Part shown: positions 20,614 through 29,154 of the stretch, piece by piece | Position numbering within the stretch: the first letter of the stretch is position 1 | Layout: every line of letters begins with the position of its first letter | Assembly (NCBI RefSeq): GCF_015207505.1 | Contig: NZ_JADEWT010000004.1 | Coordinates: 52,296-116,295, forward strand | Reading direction: 5' to 3' | DNA from: Tychonema sp. LEGE 06208 | Lineage (GTDB): Bacteria; Cyanobacteriota; Cyanobacteriia; Cyanobacteriales; Microcoleaceae | DNA length: 64,000 bases | Position numbers and translations under genes: made by a program | The notes under the pieces: model-generated | Database searches by the model: none | The model's input: only the letters and a program-made list of their open reading frames with translations | What the model was told of the DNA's origin: nothing

Positions 20614-22443
20614 ATGGATATCAGTGAGCTCATTGTTCAAGGAATTTCTTATTATATGCAACGCAACTACGGCGAGGCTTTTGAATGTTTTAACCAAGCC
20701 ATCAGTCACGATATAAACTGCGTCCAAGCCTATCACTACCGAGGTTTGATTCGCAGGCGGCAAACAGATAAGCAGGAGGCTCTTGAAGATTTACAGCAAG
20801 CGGCAAGGCTCTTAAACGATAAAGAATATACGAATAGATCCCAGAAGTTACAAATATTTATTGAGCAAAATTGTTTCAAGAAAACTGAAAAGGTACAATC
20901 AGATACTGAATATAATTGGATATTTCATCATGAAAATTGGTTCGAGTGCTATGACGATCTGGTAGACGCATTTCCCGACGAGTTTATGTCATCTTGCGAT
21001 ATAAATTGTATAATACAAGACATTGAGGGTTCTATAGAAGGCGAGTTTGAACAGCTAGAGGGCAGACTTTCTCGGCGACTAAAACACAGTCAGGTTTTGC
21101 AGAAGAAGCGTATTAACAATGCGAAGTTCGATCCGGAGCGATTGCAAAGCAACAACTTGCCATTGTGTAACTCCCATGAAGCGATCGCCCTAGCTATGGA
21201 GATTAGTGTCAAAGGATTGCGCTTTCTAGCTTTTTCCCGCAAAAAACACCATTACATCCGTTTCCAAATTCCGAAAAAAACGGGTGGAAATAGGAAAATA
21301 TCAGCACCAACACACTTGTTGAAGAAAGCTCAAAAGTGGATTCTTGAGAATATTTTAGAAAACATCCAACTACACGAGGCTGCTCACGGTTTTCGCCTTA
21401 AACATTCTATAGCTACGAATGCAGAGCATCATATAGGCAAAGAAGTCATCATCAATATCGATCTCAAAGATTTTTTTCCTTCTATTTCCTACATACGAGT
21501 TAAGGGACTTTTCAAATCATTCGGCTATTCGGAAACTGCCTCAACAATTTTTGGGTTGATTTGTACTGAACCGAAAATGAAAGAGATTGAAGCGAACGGT
21601 AAAACAGCCTTCTTACTTTCGTGGACTGAACGATACTTGCCACAGGGAGCGCCAACAAGTCCCGCAATTACCAATGTTCTGTGTCGCAGACTGGATCGGC
21701 GATTACATTCGATGGCGAAACAATATGGCTTTGATTATACTCGCTATGCTGATGACCTAACTTTTTCTACTTCCGGTGAGAGTCTCCGCAATATCTGTAA
21801 TATCTTCCAAAACACCAGGTTTATTGTTGAGCAAGAAGACTTTGAGATTAATGAACAGAAAACTAGAGTTATTCGCAGATATCAGCAGCAGGAAGTTACT
21901 GGTATTGTAGTTAACGACAAACTTAACGTTTCAAGAGAAAAGCTCAAAAATTTTCGTGCTGTTCTTTATCAAATTGAAAAAGACGGTCTCGAAGGTCACA
22001 ACTGGGGACAGTCTGAGGATATCATAGCATCAATTGAGGGTTTTGCCAATTTTGTCTCAATGGTCCATCCTGAAAAAGGTGCTAAATTTAAAGAGCAGAT
22101 TGACCGGATTAAAGAGAAATACGGGCGCAAAAAAAATCCTAAAGTTCCTAATGTCAGTCAACCGCTTCTGAGTCGCTCCGACATAGTGGCTCTGATTGAT
22201 ACTAAATTTCAGGAATTGAAATTTTCCAAAATATATACGGATATTTATTTGAATAAAATTTACAAGAAGCAATCACTGAAACAGTTAACAGAGGCAGAAT
22301 TATTAGAATTGCTGCGTGACTTGACAAGTTCGCCATCAGAAGATGATGACAGAACACAGCTCAATTTTGTAAAAAGATTGAAAGCATTAATAGCCCAACG
22401 TATCAGATATTATACTCGCGCTACCAAGGATTCTGATTTTTAA
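20614..22443 (+). CDS. TPR-fused retron-type reverse transcriptase
   Basis: A 609-residue protein. Residues 1-75 are two tetratricopeptide-like helix pairs (YGEAFECFNQAISHD, AYHYRGLIRRRQTDKQEAL). An acidic linker (about 95-190) leads to a complete RT domain (about 195-445): the conserved RT2 region (IPKKTGGNRKISAP), GFRLKHSIATNAEHH with NAxxH at 269-273, catalytic D283 in DLKDFFPSI, QGAPTSPAIT from 344, YADD at 378-381 and VTG at 428-430. NAxxH plus VTG are marks of retron RTs rather than group II intron or DGR RTs. A basic C-terminal extension of about 165 residues follows. It starts 8 bases after hicB, leaving no room for an upstream msr-msd RNA. Retron RTs make multicopy msDNA in anti-phage defence; activity here is inference. 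Confidence 0.88.
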   Translation: MDISELIVQGISYYMQRNYGEAFECFNQAISHDINCVQAYHYRGLIRRRQTDKQEALEDLQQAARLLNDKEYTNRSQKLQIFIEQNCFKKTEKVQSDTEYNWIFHHENWFECYDDLVDAFPDEFMSSCDINCIIQDIEGSIEGEFEQLEGRLSRRLKHSQVLQKKRINNAKFDPERLQSNNLPLCNSHEAIALAMEISVKGLRFLAFSRKKHHYIRFQIPKKTGGNRKISAPTHLLKKAQKWILENILENIQLHEAAHGFRLKHSIATNAEHHIGKEVIINIDLKDFFPSISYIRVKGLFKSFGYSETASTIFGLICTEPKMKEIEANGKTAFLLSWTERYLPQGAPTSPAITNVLCRRLDRRLHSMAKQYGFDYTRYADDLTFSTSGESLRNICNIFQNTRFIVEQEDFEINEQKTRVIRRYQQQEVTGIVVNDKLNVSREKLKNFRAVLYQIEKDGLEGHNWGQSEDIIASIEGFANFVSMVHPEKGAKFKEQIDRIKEKYGRKKNPKVPNVSQPLLSRSDIVALIDTKFQELKFSKIYTDIYLNKIYKKQSLKQLTEAELLELLRDLTSSPSEDDDRTQLNFVKRLKALIAQRIRYYTRATKDSDF

Positions 22444-22732
22444 AGATAGGCGCTCGCATTCTTTACTAAAATGCTTGCTATAAATAACTGGAACTTGTTA
22501 GAATTAGATAGTCACGCGCCGCTGTAACTCATGTAAAACAGCCTTGCATTTCGGGCGGTGGATCGCCGCCCATACGTTTAAGCTAACTTCTAGTCGCCTA
22601 TCCTTCGGACTTCGGCGAATTGCCCAGTTACTTACTGACTTTTTAAGTGATTGGATTTCTTCTTTGCGAAGGGGCAACTTGATAGCAGCAGCGCGTGATA
22701 TTTTTTCAGATTCAACAGTGGTTGTTGAGTTA
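22444..22732 (+). other. Non-coding region behind the RT with strong hairpins (possible RNA)
   Basis: No convincing gene. GGGCGG-TGGATCG-CCGCCC (about 22551-22569) and a TCGCC...GGCGA hairpin with an inner TCC-TTC-GGA (about 22595-22620) are closely spaced. This is the nearest structured segment to the RT and is a weak candidate for an associated RNA. The opposite strand has a 55-codon open stretch, but I recognise nothing in it. Confidence 0.3.
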
Positions 22733-22909
22733 CAATACTCCGGACAGTTTTTATCTGGCCCAATGGCTTATTTTCGCTTGACTTCGCAGCCCCTGTGGAT
22801 AATTAAATCAATGTCAGCTCCACCCCGCTCATTCATTTAATTAGACTTTTTTACGATCCTTGCCCCGCGTAAGCTTGTAGTCTCGTTCCAAAAACTGTCC
22901 GGAGTATTG
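22733..22909. mobile_element. 177-bp MITE-like element with 20-bp TIRs and 6-bp target duplication
   Basis: The ends are a perfect 20-bp inverted repeat: CAATACTCCGGACAGTTTTT (22733-22752) and its complement (22890-22909). The element is flanked on both sides by the direct repeat GAGTTA (22727-22732 and 22910-22915). It contains no transposase. This is the structure of a non-autonomous transposable element; 5-6-bp duplications are common among IS4/IS1634-type families, but the parent IS is not identified. Confidence 0.8.
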
Positions 22910-23149
22910 GAGTTAGAAAGTTATTTATATTGTTTGATCGGCGCGAACAGGATTTTTTGATGAACCGCTGATACAGGCAGATTAACGCAGATGAACGCGG
23001 ATGAAAAGTGCGATCGCAGTTTTAATTTCGCTCCACCTACTTATTTTCCCAACCCTTCCAGAATCCCAGGCTACTCCCCCGCAACACAATTCAGGAAGCG
23101 CCGCCTATAATCGAAACTAGCCCCCATTCTCATCACTTGCAGAACCGCC

Positions 23150-24208
23150 ATGAGTCGAGAAAACGAAAAAATCAGCTATTCAGAAAAAACAGAACGCCTC
23201 AAGGTGCTCGGTCAGTTTATCAAAACTGTCACACCGATGATTTGGACGATCGTCATTCTAGTAGTCATCATTCCCCTATTAGGTAACTTTCTCATATCCC
23301 AGTCCCTAACAAATACTGCAACCACAGCCGTTGTCGTCTCCCCGCCCCACGACTTCAGCAAAGTCAACCAAGACATTAAAAACGCCATCCAACAATCCCA
23401 TACAACAGCCGAAGCTTTTGCATCAAAAGAATTGGACAAATGGGAAACCGAAGTAATTGCACGAGTAGACAACAACTTCCTCGATTGGTACTTCGATTAC
23501 TTCAATCAAAAAAAGATGGAGTTTACAGTCCCTTTCACTTTCGTCAAATCCGCCGTATTCAACAAATTTGACATGACAGCAGCATCTCAATCTGTTGCTG
23601 AAAAATTAACCGAAGACTTCCAAAGAGAATTTGCTAACCGCGTGCTGGTTCCCAAAAACGCTCAAATGCGATTTCAATTAATCACTCAAGATACTGCTAA
23701 CTTGTACATAGCCGAAGTTAGCAAAAATGTCAAAGTAGTTCAAAATAATTATAACATACCGCAAGTACATTGGGACAAATATCTTAACGATATTGCCACC
23801 ACAATTAATGATCAAGGAAACATTTCTAATTTATCATTAAAAGTATTAGTTGGCGGCAGCGGTTACTTAATTGCCAAACCCTTAATATTAGGAATGGCTG
23901 CAAAAATTGGCAGCAAAGTTACCGCAAAAGTTGCCAGCAAAGCCGCAGCCAAAGTAGCTACAAAAACAGGCGGTACAGTTGCAAGTCAGTTGGGAGTAGG
24001 CTTAATCGACCCGATTGTCGGCATCGGCATCATCATCTGGGATTTGTGGGATTACAATCACACAGTCACAGTAGAAAGACCGATTTTGCGGGAACACATT
24101 GTAGAATACTTGAAAGATGTCAAAAAATCCCTGCTCACAAATCCTGAAACTGGAATTATGGCAGCAATTTATCAGTTGGAAAGCGGCATTTTAAAGTCGC
24201 TTTCATAG
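23150..24208 (+). CDS. Membrane-anchored protein of unknown function
   Basis: A 352-residue protein. Its N-terminal hydrophobic helix (about 30-50, MIWTIVILVVIIPLLGNFLI) is followed by a mostly alpha-helical region with DWYFDYFNQKKMEFTVPF. A Gly/Ala-rich hydrophobic section (about 232-305) contains AAKIGSKVTAKVASKAAAKV and VGLIDPIVGIGIIIWDLWDY. The tail is helical. Similar layouts occur in conserved hypothetical transmembrane proteins of cyanobacteria and proteobacteria, and the Ala/Lys-rich stretch could form a membrane-inserting hairpin. No enzyme motif was recognised. It stands alone, about 700 bases behind the reverse transcriptase, so a link to the RT is possible but unsupported. Confidence 0.65.
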   Translation: MSRENEKISYSEKTERLKVLGQFIKTVTPMIWTIVILVVIIPLLGNFLISQSLTNTATTAVVVSPPHDFSKVNQDIKNAIQQSHTTAEAFASKELDKWETEVIARVDNNFLDWYFDYFNQKKMEFTVPFTFVKSAVFNKFDMTAASQSVAEKLTEDFQREFANRVLVPKNAQMRFQLITQDTANLYIAEVSKNVKVVQNNYNIPQVHWDKYLNDIATTINDQGNISNLSLKVLVGGSGYLIAKPLILGMAAKIGSKVTAKVASKAAAKVATKTGGTVASQLGVGLIDPIVGIGIIIWDLWDYNHTVTVERPILREHIVEYLKDVKKSLLTNPETGIMAAIYQLESGILKSLS

Positions 24209-24534
24209 ACTGTAACTCCCTAGGATTTTCCAAGCAAATCTCTCTAGCCAATCACAGCATCATCTAGGAACAAAACCCCTGCAAAAGCAGATGTCCTATT
24301 ATTTCCGTTCGATTTACCGCAATCAGATTCGTTCGTAGTGCGGACTTAACTTCGCAAAATGAAAGCGTGTGCAAGTCTGTACTACGAACCTTTTTTGTGA
24401 CGATCGCAAACCGGAAATGATATCATGCTTTTAGGGCGAGAAGTTGTGTTTGATAAGTTTAATATTGAATTTAGGCAAGCCGATGAGGACATTATATTTA
24501 CCAAACGTGAAGATGTTCTCGCCCTTTAATTATT
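24209..24534. other. Short intergenic region with a dispersed inverted repeat and a 34-codon frame
   Basis: TTCGTAGTGCGGACTT...AAGTCTGTACTACGAA (about 24331-24390) is an imperfect inverted repeat, related in type to the element at 32912. From ATG 24425 to TAA 24529 a 34-residue frame reads MLLGREVVFDKFNIEF and ends in KREDVLAL. It might be a small protein or a gene fragment, but there is no ribosome binding site strong enough to decide. Confidence 0.4.
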
Positions 24535-26067
24535 TCACGTTCTCAAAAATAGTTTCAACCTGGTAAACCCCATCACAATTAACGCCAAAATCGCCGTATA
24601 TCCAAAACCCCTCAAAAACCCCATAAACGGATTGCTTGAAGTCATCTCAACAATCACCGGTTCCCATTTAGTTAAAACCAGAATCGGCCAGATAATGTTA
24701 GCAAATCCTGCGTAGCCAATCATCGGGTTTAACCCATTATCAATAAATAACTGCAAAAACCATCTTTTCTGAAACACATCGATAATTACCGTCAACCCAA
24801 TTAACAGAAAAATCGCCATTCCCGCCGTTACAAAAAAGTAACTCATCGTCGCCGAATCTTTCTTAATTCCCCCTTGATAAGGCTCAAACAGCAAACCCAA
24901 AGCCAGCCAATAAAACCCCCATTTGTAAAGGTGGTTCAATAAATTTTCCGTGACATTTCCAGGTTTTTTCAACAAAACCCAACCGCACAAACACAGCATC
25001 AGCGTCACTAAAGAAGTTTGCCACACCCATCTAGCTTGCAGTCCAATTAACAAGATTAAATCAATCGCCAACATCAAAACCAGAATGCTAAAATAGCGCC
25101 AATTTTTCCACTTCGCATAACTCGACTCTGCCGGCGAATAATACTCTATCCACCGATTCAGTAAATCCCCGACAACAGTACCGGGAATCACCACAAATAA
25201 ATACTTCAAATAATCAAATTGAAACAGCCAAGGTGCAGGAGAGGAGGACCAAACTAAGTTAATCCAACCGTCAGCAGGAGAAGACAGTCGCGCCGCTAAC
25301 AACAGGCCCAAAATTCCTACTCGCAGCCACACATTTGAACGAGTAAACAGCCAAATTAGCGACCCGAAAACGGCCATATTTGCAAGTACCATCAAGATGA
25401 TGTCGCTGCGGTCAACTGAAAATCCTACACCGCTGGGATATTTGATGTGAGATACGAAGACTATTCCCGCACTCCAAGCAGCCAGAGTCAACCCCCTACG
25501 CAGCCATGCAGACCACTTTTGAGGCCAGCGAACGTACATCAAAAATAATAGGAAAAATCCGCACAATCCCAGCCACCACTTTAGTCTGCTAGCTTCCTCC
25601 GGGCTAATTACAGTCGGGCGAATGTGCTGGAGAAATATGGCAAAAAATGCCAATAAACAGCCTCTTTGCAAAATAAATAAAACTACTTTTTTTGTATCCC
25701 ATCCCTTGGCGATGCGGCGGGACAAAGCTAGGGGTATTGCGGCACCCATTGCAAACAGAAAGAAGGGGAAAACTAAATCAACCCAGGTTAATCCTGCTAG
25801 TTTGTTATTAAAAACGTGGTCTGGTGGAGGGAGTTGGGCGTGATACATCCACGCCGGCAATGTTTTGCGGGCTATTGTACCTGATAAAACCATTGCTAAA
25901 ACTGCTATTCCCCGCAGCGCATCCAGCGCGTCGGCGCGTTGGGAAACCGCAGCAACTGCCAAAATCTTTTCGTTTTTCACCGTGTTTTGTGACTCTGATG
26001 TTGTGTATTCCAATGCACTTACCGATTTGTTTTGACTGCTGTATAGTTGCCAAATGTTACTTGCCAA
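24535..26067 (-). CDS. DUF5009 / NagX-like membrane acyltransferase family protein
   Basis: A 510-residue polytopic membrane protein with about ten to twelve hydrophobic helices. The N-terminal ALDALRGIAVLAMVLSG followed by LTWVDLVFPFFLFAMGAAIPLALSRR is typical of the DUF5009/heparan-alpha-glucosaminide acetyltransferase-like group, which moves acyl groups onto sugars across membranes. The last helix region has NGLNPMIGYAGFAN. The start is uncertain. The TTG at 26067 overlaps the stop of the upstream deacetylase gene, so translational coupling is likely; the first 40 residues are not hydrophobic and may be non-native. The neighbouring polysaccharide deacetylase suggests cell-surface glycan modification, but the substrate is unknown. 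Confidence 0.78.
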   Translation of the reverse strand: MASNIWQLYSSQNKSVSALEYTTSESQNTVKNEKILAVAAVSQRADALDALRGIAVLAMVLSGTIARKTLPAWMYHAQLPPPDHVFNNKLAGLTWVDLVFPFFLFAMGAAIPLALSRRIAKGWDTKKVVLFILQRGCLLAFFAIFLQHIRPTVISPEEASRLKWWLGLCGFFLLFLMYVRWPQKWSAWLRRGLTLAAWSAGIVFVSHIKYPSGVGFSVDRSDIILMVLANMAVFGSLIWLFTRSNVWLRVGILGLLLAARLSSPADGWINLVWSSSPAPWLFQFDYLKYLFVVIPGTVVGDLLNRWIEYYSPAESSYAKWKNWRYFSILVLMLAIDLILLIGLQARWVWQTSLVTLMLCLCGWVLLKKPGNVTENLLNHLYKWGFYWLALGLLFEPYQGGIKKDSATMSYFFVTAGMAIFLLIGLTVIIDVFQKRWFLQLFIDNGLNPMIGYAGFANIIWPILVLTKWEPVIVEMTSSNPFMGFLRGFGYTAILALIVMGFTRLKLFLRT

Positions 26068-26983
26068 TTAATTTGTGTAGCCAGCTTCCTGAAGCTAAGC
26101 TGCTGAGTCTTTTTGTTGAGTGTTTTTTATTCACTGTCAACCTCGAAATTCGGTATTGATTGGCTGGGAAAAAGCGCAATTTGAGTTTTAAGCTGTTGTA
26201 CAAGTATCCTGAGTAAAAATATTTAGCAACGTATTTGTCAACTTGTTTGTTGACAGCGCCAAACGGGTAGGCTATGTGCGAGGCGACTGTCCGATTTTGG
26301 TCTAAATCTTGGGTGCATTTCCTCAGTCTAATTTGGTCTTCCGATAATTCTCTGTTTAATGCTTTTGCAGAAACTTTTGTAAGGTTTTCGTGATTCAGCC
26401 CGTGGGATTGAATGTCATAATAACCTTGCTGCATTCCGTCTCTCAAATTTTGACAAGTTACCTTTTTGATGAGCGAGTCTTGATGGCCCAAGAAGCCGGA
26501 GTTGATAAATACAACTACTTTAGTTTTTTTGCCGTATTTATTTTCGAGTCTTTCTAAAATCGGCAGTACGTGGGTATAAATGCTTTCGTTTCCATCGTCA
26601 AAAGTAATCATAACTTTTTTGCGTCCGCGATATTCACTCGGTATCGGCTTTTTGGGATTGGCGATGAAATATTCGTAAAGTTCTTGGGTTGACAAAAACC
26701 AATAGTTATGAATGACTAAATCTTCTAAAAAAGGCTCTAAGTTTTGCTGGCTGTAGTCGCCGGGAGAATCTCGCCGCTGCGGCGGTATTTCCTGGGGATT
26801 CTGAAGGTTTACAATATCGTGAAAGCCAAAAATCGGAATTTCTACTGTGACGATTTCTAAGATGGTTTGATAGGTGATGAAAGTTAGGAAAAAGGCTAGT
26901 AAAAAGCTAATAATTCGTTTTTTTTTGGACGTAATACCAGGCTGAAAATACTCGGGCCATTTGTTAATTAAATAATTTACCAT
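26057..26983 (-). CDS. Polysaccharide deacetylase (NodB-like, membrane anchored)
   Basis: A 308-residue protein from ATG 26983; a TTG six bases upstream is a weaker choice. An N-terminal hydrophobic anchor (about 26-46) is followed by a NodB domain. Motif 1, VMITFDDGNESIY, carries the catalytic base Asp and metal Asp. Motif 2, DIQSHGLNHENL, has the zinc-binding His pair. Motif 3 includes HIAYPFGAVN. Such enzymes remove N- or O-acetyl groups from cell-wall or exopolysaccharides outside the membrane. The stop overlaps the start region of the DUF5009 gene, so a two-gene operon for glycan acylation and deacylation is plausible. Confidence 0.88.
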   Translation of the reverse strand: MVNYLINKWPEYFQPGITSKKKRIISFLLAFFLTFITYQTILEIVTVEIPIFGFHDIVNLQNPQEIPPQRRDSPGDYSQQNLEPFLEDLVIHNYWFLSTQELYEYFIANPKKPIPSEYRGRKKVMITFDDGNESIYTHVLPILERLENKYGKKTKVVVFINSGFLGHQDSLIKKVTCQNLRDGMQQGYYDIQSHGLNHENLTKVSAKALNRELSEDQIRLRKCTQDLDQNRTVASHIAYPFGAVNKQVDKYVAKYFYSGYLYNSLKLKLRFFPANQYRISRLTVNKKHSTKRLSSLASGSWLHKLIGK

Positions 26984-27266
26984 TGACAATTACAACCTTA
27001 TGAGGTAAAGGGTTATGGCGGCAGTATGAGGGTTTTTCGGGGCCTGGTGCTGGGAGCATTGAGATTGTCGATCGCCCGTGTCGTCCTTAAATATCGGCTA
27101 AGGCAAGTCTAGCATGATACAATTTATACCGATCGCACTTTTCATGCAACTAGCGCCCCAAGTTGACCATGCTTATTTCTTACCCGAAGTTTTACCTGTA
27201 ATTTTTGACTTGTGATTTCCCGCCCTAGGTGGTAGTATCTTTGAGCGATCGTCCGATCGAACAACA

Positions 27267-27752
27267 ATCACAAAAATCGCAGTAATTAAGCCTGTTTACA
27301 ACAAAGCAAACTGCATAGAGCAAACCTGTGACAAAATTTGAGAATTTTCTCAAAAAAATCACGGTTATAATTTTATCATTGTTAACGACGGCTCGACCGG
27401 CAATACCCGAAAACTCATCTAAAATAAACTGAAAGCTTTCCCCACACATCACATTTAACTAATTTCTTACAGCCAGCTTCAAGGCAAAGAATATGCGTTG
27501 AAAAAACGATGTAAAGATTTAGACACAGACTGCATTTTTTTCATGAATGGCGACTTAGCGTAATCCCTCGAACACCTCGAACCCTGAGTATAAAAATTAG
27601 AAAAATTTGATATTTTCAACTATCAACAGTTGAAAGGATTCTCCTTCGATGCAGAAGTGCTATTTTTAGCAAAAAAAAGGATAACTTCTCAGCCTGATAT
27701 TTTGGTGGCTTGGTCGAAATTGTGGCAAGAAATTCAACCTTTGATCGAGTAG
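27267..27752 (+). pseudogene. GT2 glycosyltransferase (polyprenol-phosphate sugar synthase type), dead
   Basis: One plus-strand frame reads clear pieces of a GT2 enzyme: IAVIKPVYNKANCIEQT (the start), FIIVNDGSTGNTRKLI (the nucleotide-sugar binding DGST), LQGKEYALKKRCK, DCIFFMNGDLA (DxD-like) and GFSFDAEVLFLAKKR. These match dolichyl/undecaprenyl-phosphate glucose or mannose synthases in order. At least six in-frame stop codons interrupt it, and the part between the DxD region and GFSFDAEV is much shorter than in working enzymes. It is therefore a decayed gene held in one frame. It lies beside the polysaccharide deacetylase and DUF5009 genes, suggesting a former surface-glycan cluster. Confidence 0.8.
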
Positions 27753-27952
27753 TCGAAAGTTAAGGATGTAGCAGGCAGTTGCGATCGCCCCGCCAAGCAG
27801 AGTAAAATCGAGTAAAATTGCCAAAAGGTCGTTAAACGTAGCTATCCCGAGCGTGAATCGCCCCCGCTGCCAGACAAAATTTTGATTCAAGGTTTGCTAT
27901 ACTCACAGAAATAGACACATATTAACCTTTGGAAAATCAATAGGCCGGAGCT

Positions 27953-28621
27953 ATGACATCCTATGCAACCTCTACAGCAAGAGCCGAGATGAGTGAGATC
28001 CGGCGCTTGAAAAATATACTGCCCCCAGAACTCCAAAGTTGGGTAACAGTAGAAAAAACAATAGAAGTTAATCCAACCCTGATCCGCAGCGAAGAAATAG
28101 GCAAAGACCAGGTAGAAATTCAAATAGACCTGATCCGCTGGGAACAGCTAGCAATGGATCAGCGCAATCTTTTATTTTGGCACGAAGTCGCCAGAATCCA
28201 AAACGACACCATCCCCAGAGACGGTTGGGAAATGGCAGCCCTCGCCATTGGTTTAGGCGGCGCAGTCGGCGAACTTTGGGTACAAGACGGCTTGTTACTG
28301 CTGTTGGCCCTATCTTTGTGTGGCGTCTCCGGCTGGAGGCTTTACCAAAAAAACAACGGAGAGAAAAGTTTAAAAGAAGCAGTAGATGCAGACGAAAAAG
28401 CCCTCGCCCTCGCCACCCGCTTCGGTTACACTCTCCCAAACGCCTACAAAAGCCTCGGTAGCGCCTTAAAAACCTTAATCGAGCAAACCTCGAAAAAACA
28501 GCAGCGGGCTAAATACGAAGCTCGTCTCCAGGCCCTCAAACGCAACGCAGCCAAGGCCAAAGCCAAAGTCAAACCCATCACCCGCGAAACCTCCCAGTCA
28601 GAAAACGTCTACAATTCTTAA
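27953..28621 (+). CDS. DUF3318 family protein
   Basis: A 222-residue protein. Its N-terminal half contains EIRRLKNILPPELQSWVTVE and DLIRWEQLAMDQRNLLFWHEVARIQ, with the HEVARI stretch typical of DUF3318, a family largely confined to cyanobacteria. Two hydrophobic helices follow (about 97-127). The C-terminal part is a Lys/Ala-rich coiled coil with DADEKALALATRFGYTLPNAY. HEVAR could be read as a remnant or minimal HExxH-like metal motif, but only HExxR is present, so no peptidase function is claimed. Monocistronic; function unknown. Confidence 0.82.
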   Translation: MTSYATSTARAEMSEIRRLKNILPPELQSWVTVEKTIEVNPTLIRSEEIGKDQVEIQIDLIRWEQLAMDQRNLLFWHEVARIQNDTIPRDGWEMAALAIGLGGAVGELWVQDGLLLLLALSLCGVSGWRLYQKNNGEKSLKEAVDADEKALALATRFGYTLPNAYKSLGSALKTLIEQTSKKQQRAKYEARLQALKRNAAKAKAKVKPITRETSQSENVYNS

Positions 28622-29154
28622 CCTCATTTCCCGACGTTTGGTGCAGGGATTTTTCAGTTAACGGTTAACTCTTGACTTTCCAGTTAACTGTTAAGCGTTA
28701 ACTGCGCTTGCTATCCCGCTACAAAACAGACATCGGAATTTTTCAAGACACAATTAATCGGCCAGAAGCGATCAAAATCTTGATTCATATCATGTCCGGT
28801 GGATTACTAGAACAAAAACGGATCGCCCGTGTCCAATGCAAGTCCTCCGGCTGAGGGCGGAGGGTCGTCCGCACTACAAACCTTACTTATTGCGCTCAAT
28901 GGAACGTATCTGATATCAAAGGTGAAAGTTGGGCCGCGGCTGCGTTCAAAATTATTTTTCCGCCAAAACAGGGACTGGTAGACTAGAGTTTACCTCGGCC
29001 TTCGATATCGGGACGATCGGCAACAAGCTTTTCTGGCATTTTTGTAAAGTTGCCATAAAGCTAGCCCGGTGGTAAAAACAATATTTGGTAAAGGTGGAGC
29101 GGGTAAGACAGAATAGGTTAAAGATATCAGTTTGAAATTTGAAACTAGGACTTC
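28622..29154. other. Intergenic region upstream of the STAS-sugar transferase gene
   Basis: About 530 bases. It contains an array of GTTAACTGTTAA-type palindromic hexamers (about 28655-28705), a short open stretch (TDIGIFQDTINRPEAIKILI, about 28726-28787) that I cannot assign, and a dispersed-repeat-like CCTCCGGCTGAGGGCGGAGG hairpin (about 28845-28864). Nothing else is supported. Confidence 0.5.

Noticed and set aside
20614..22443. RT as part of a diversity-generating retroelement or group II intron
   Set aside because: The motif is QGAPTSP and not the SQ form of DGR RTs; no TR/VR pair or intron maturase/endonuclease domain is seen.
22544..22840. 98-codon plus-strand frame behind the RT
   Set aside because: It crosses the MITE end and is not protein-like; composition and position indicate non-coding DNA.
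24421..24530. Possible hammerhead ribozyme or riboswitch (CCGATGAGGAC word and complementary ends)
   Set aside because: The GAAA and UH core elements of a hammerhead are not in place, and no known riboswitch core was recognised.
28068..28461. Long overlapping frames on both strands over the DUF3318 gene
   Set aside because: Arg/Leu-rich shadows of a recognisable gene in frame +27953.
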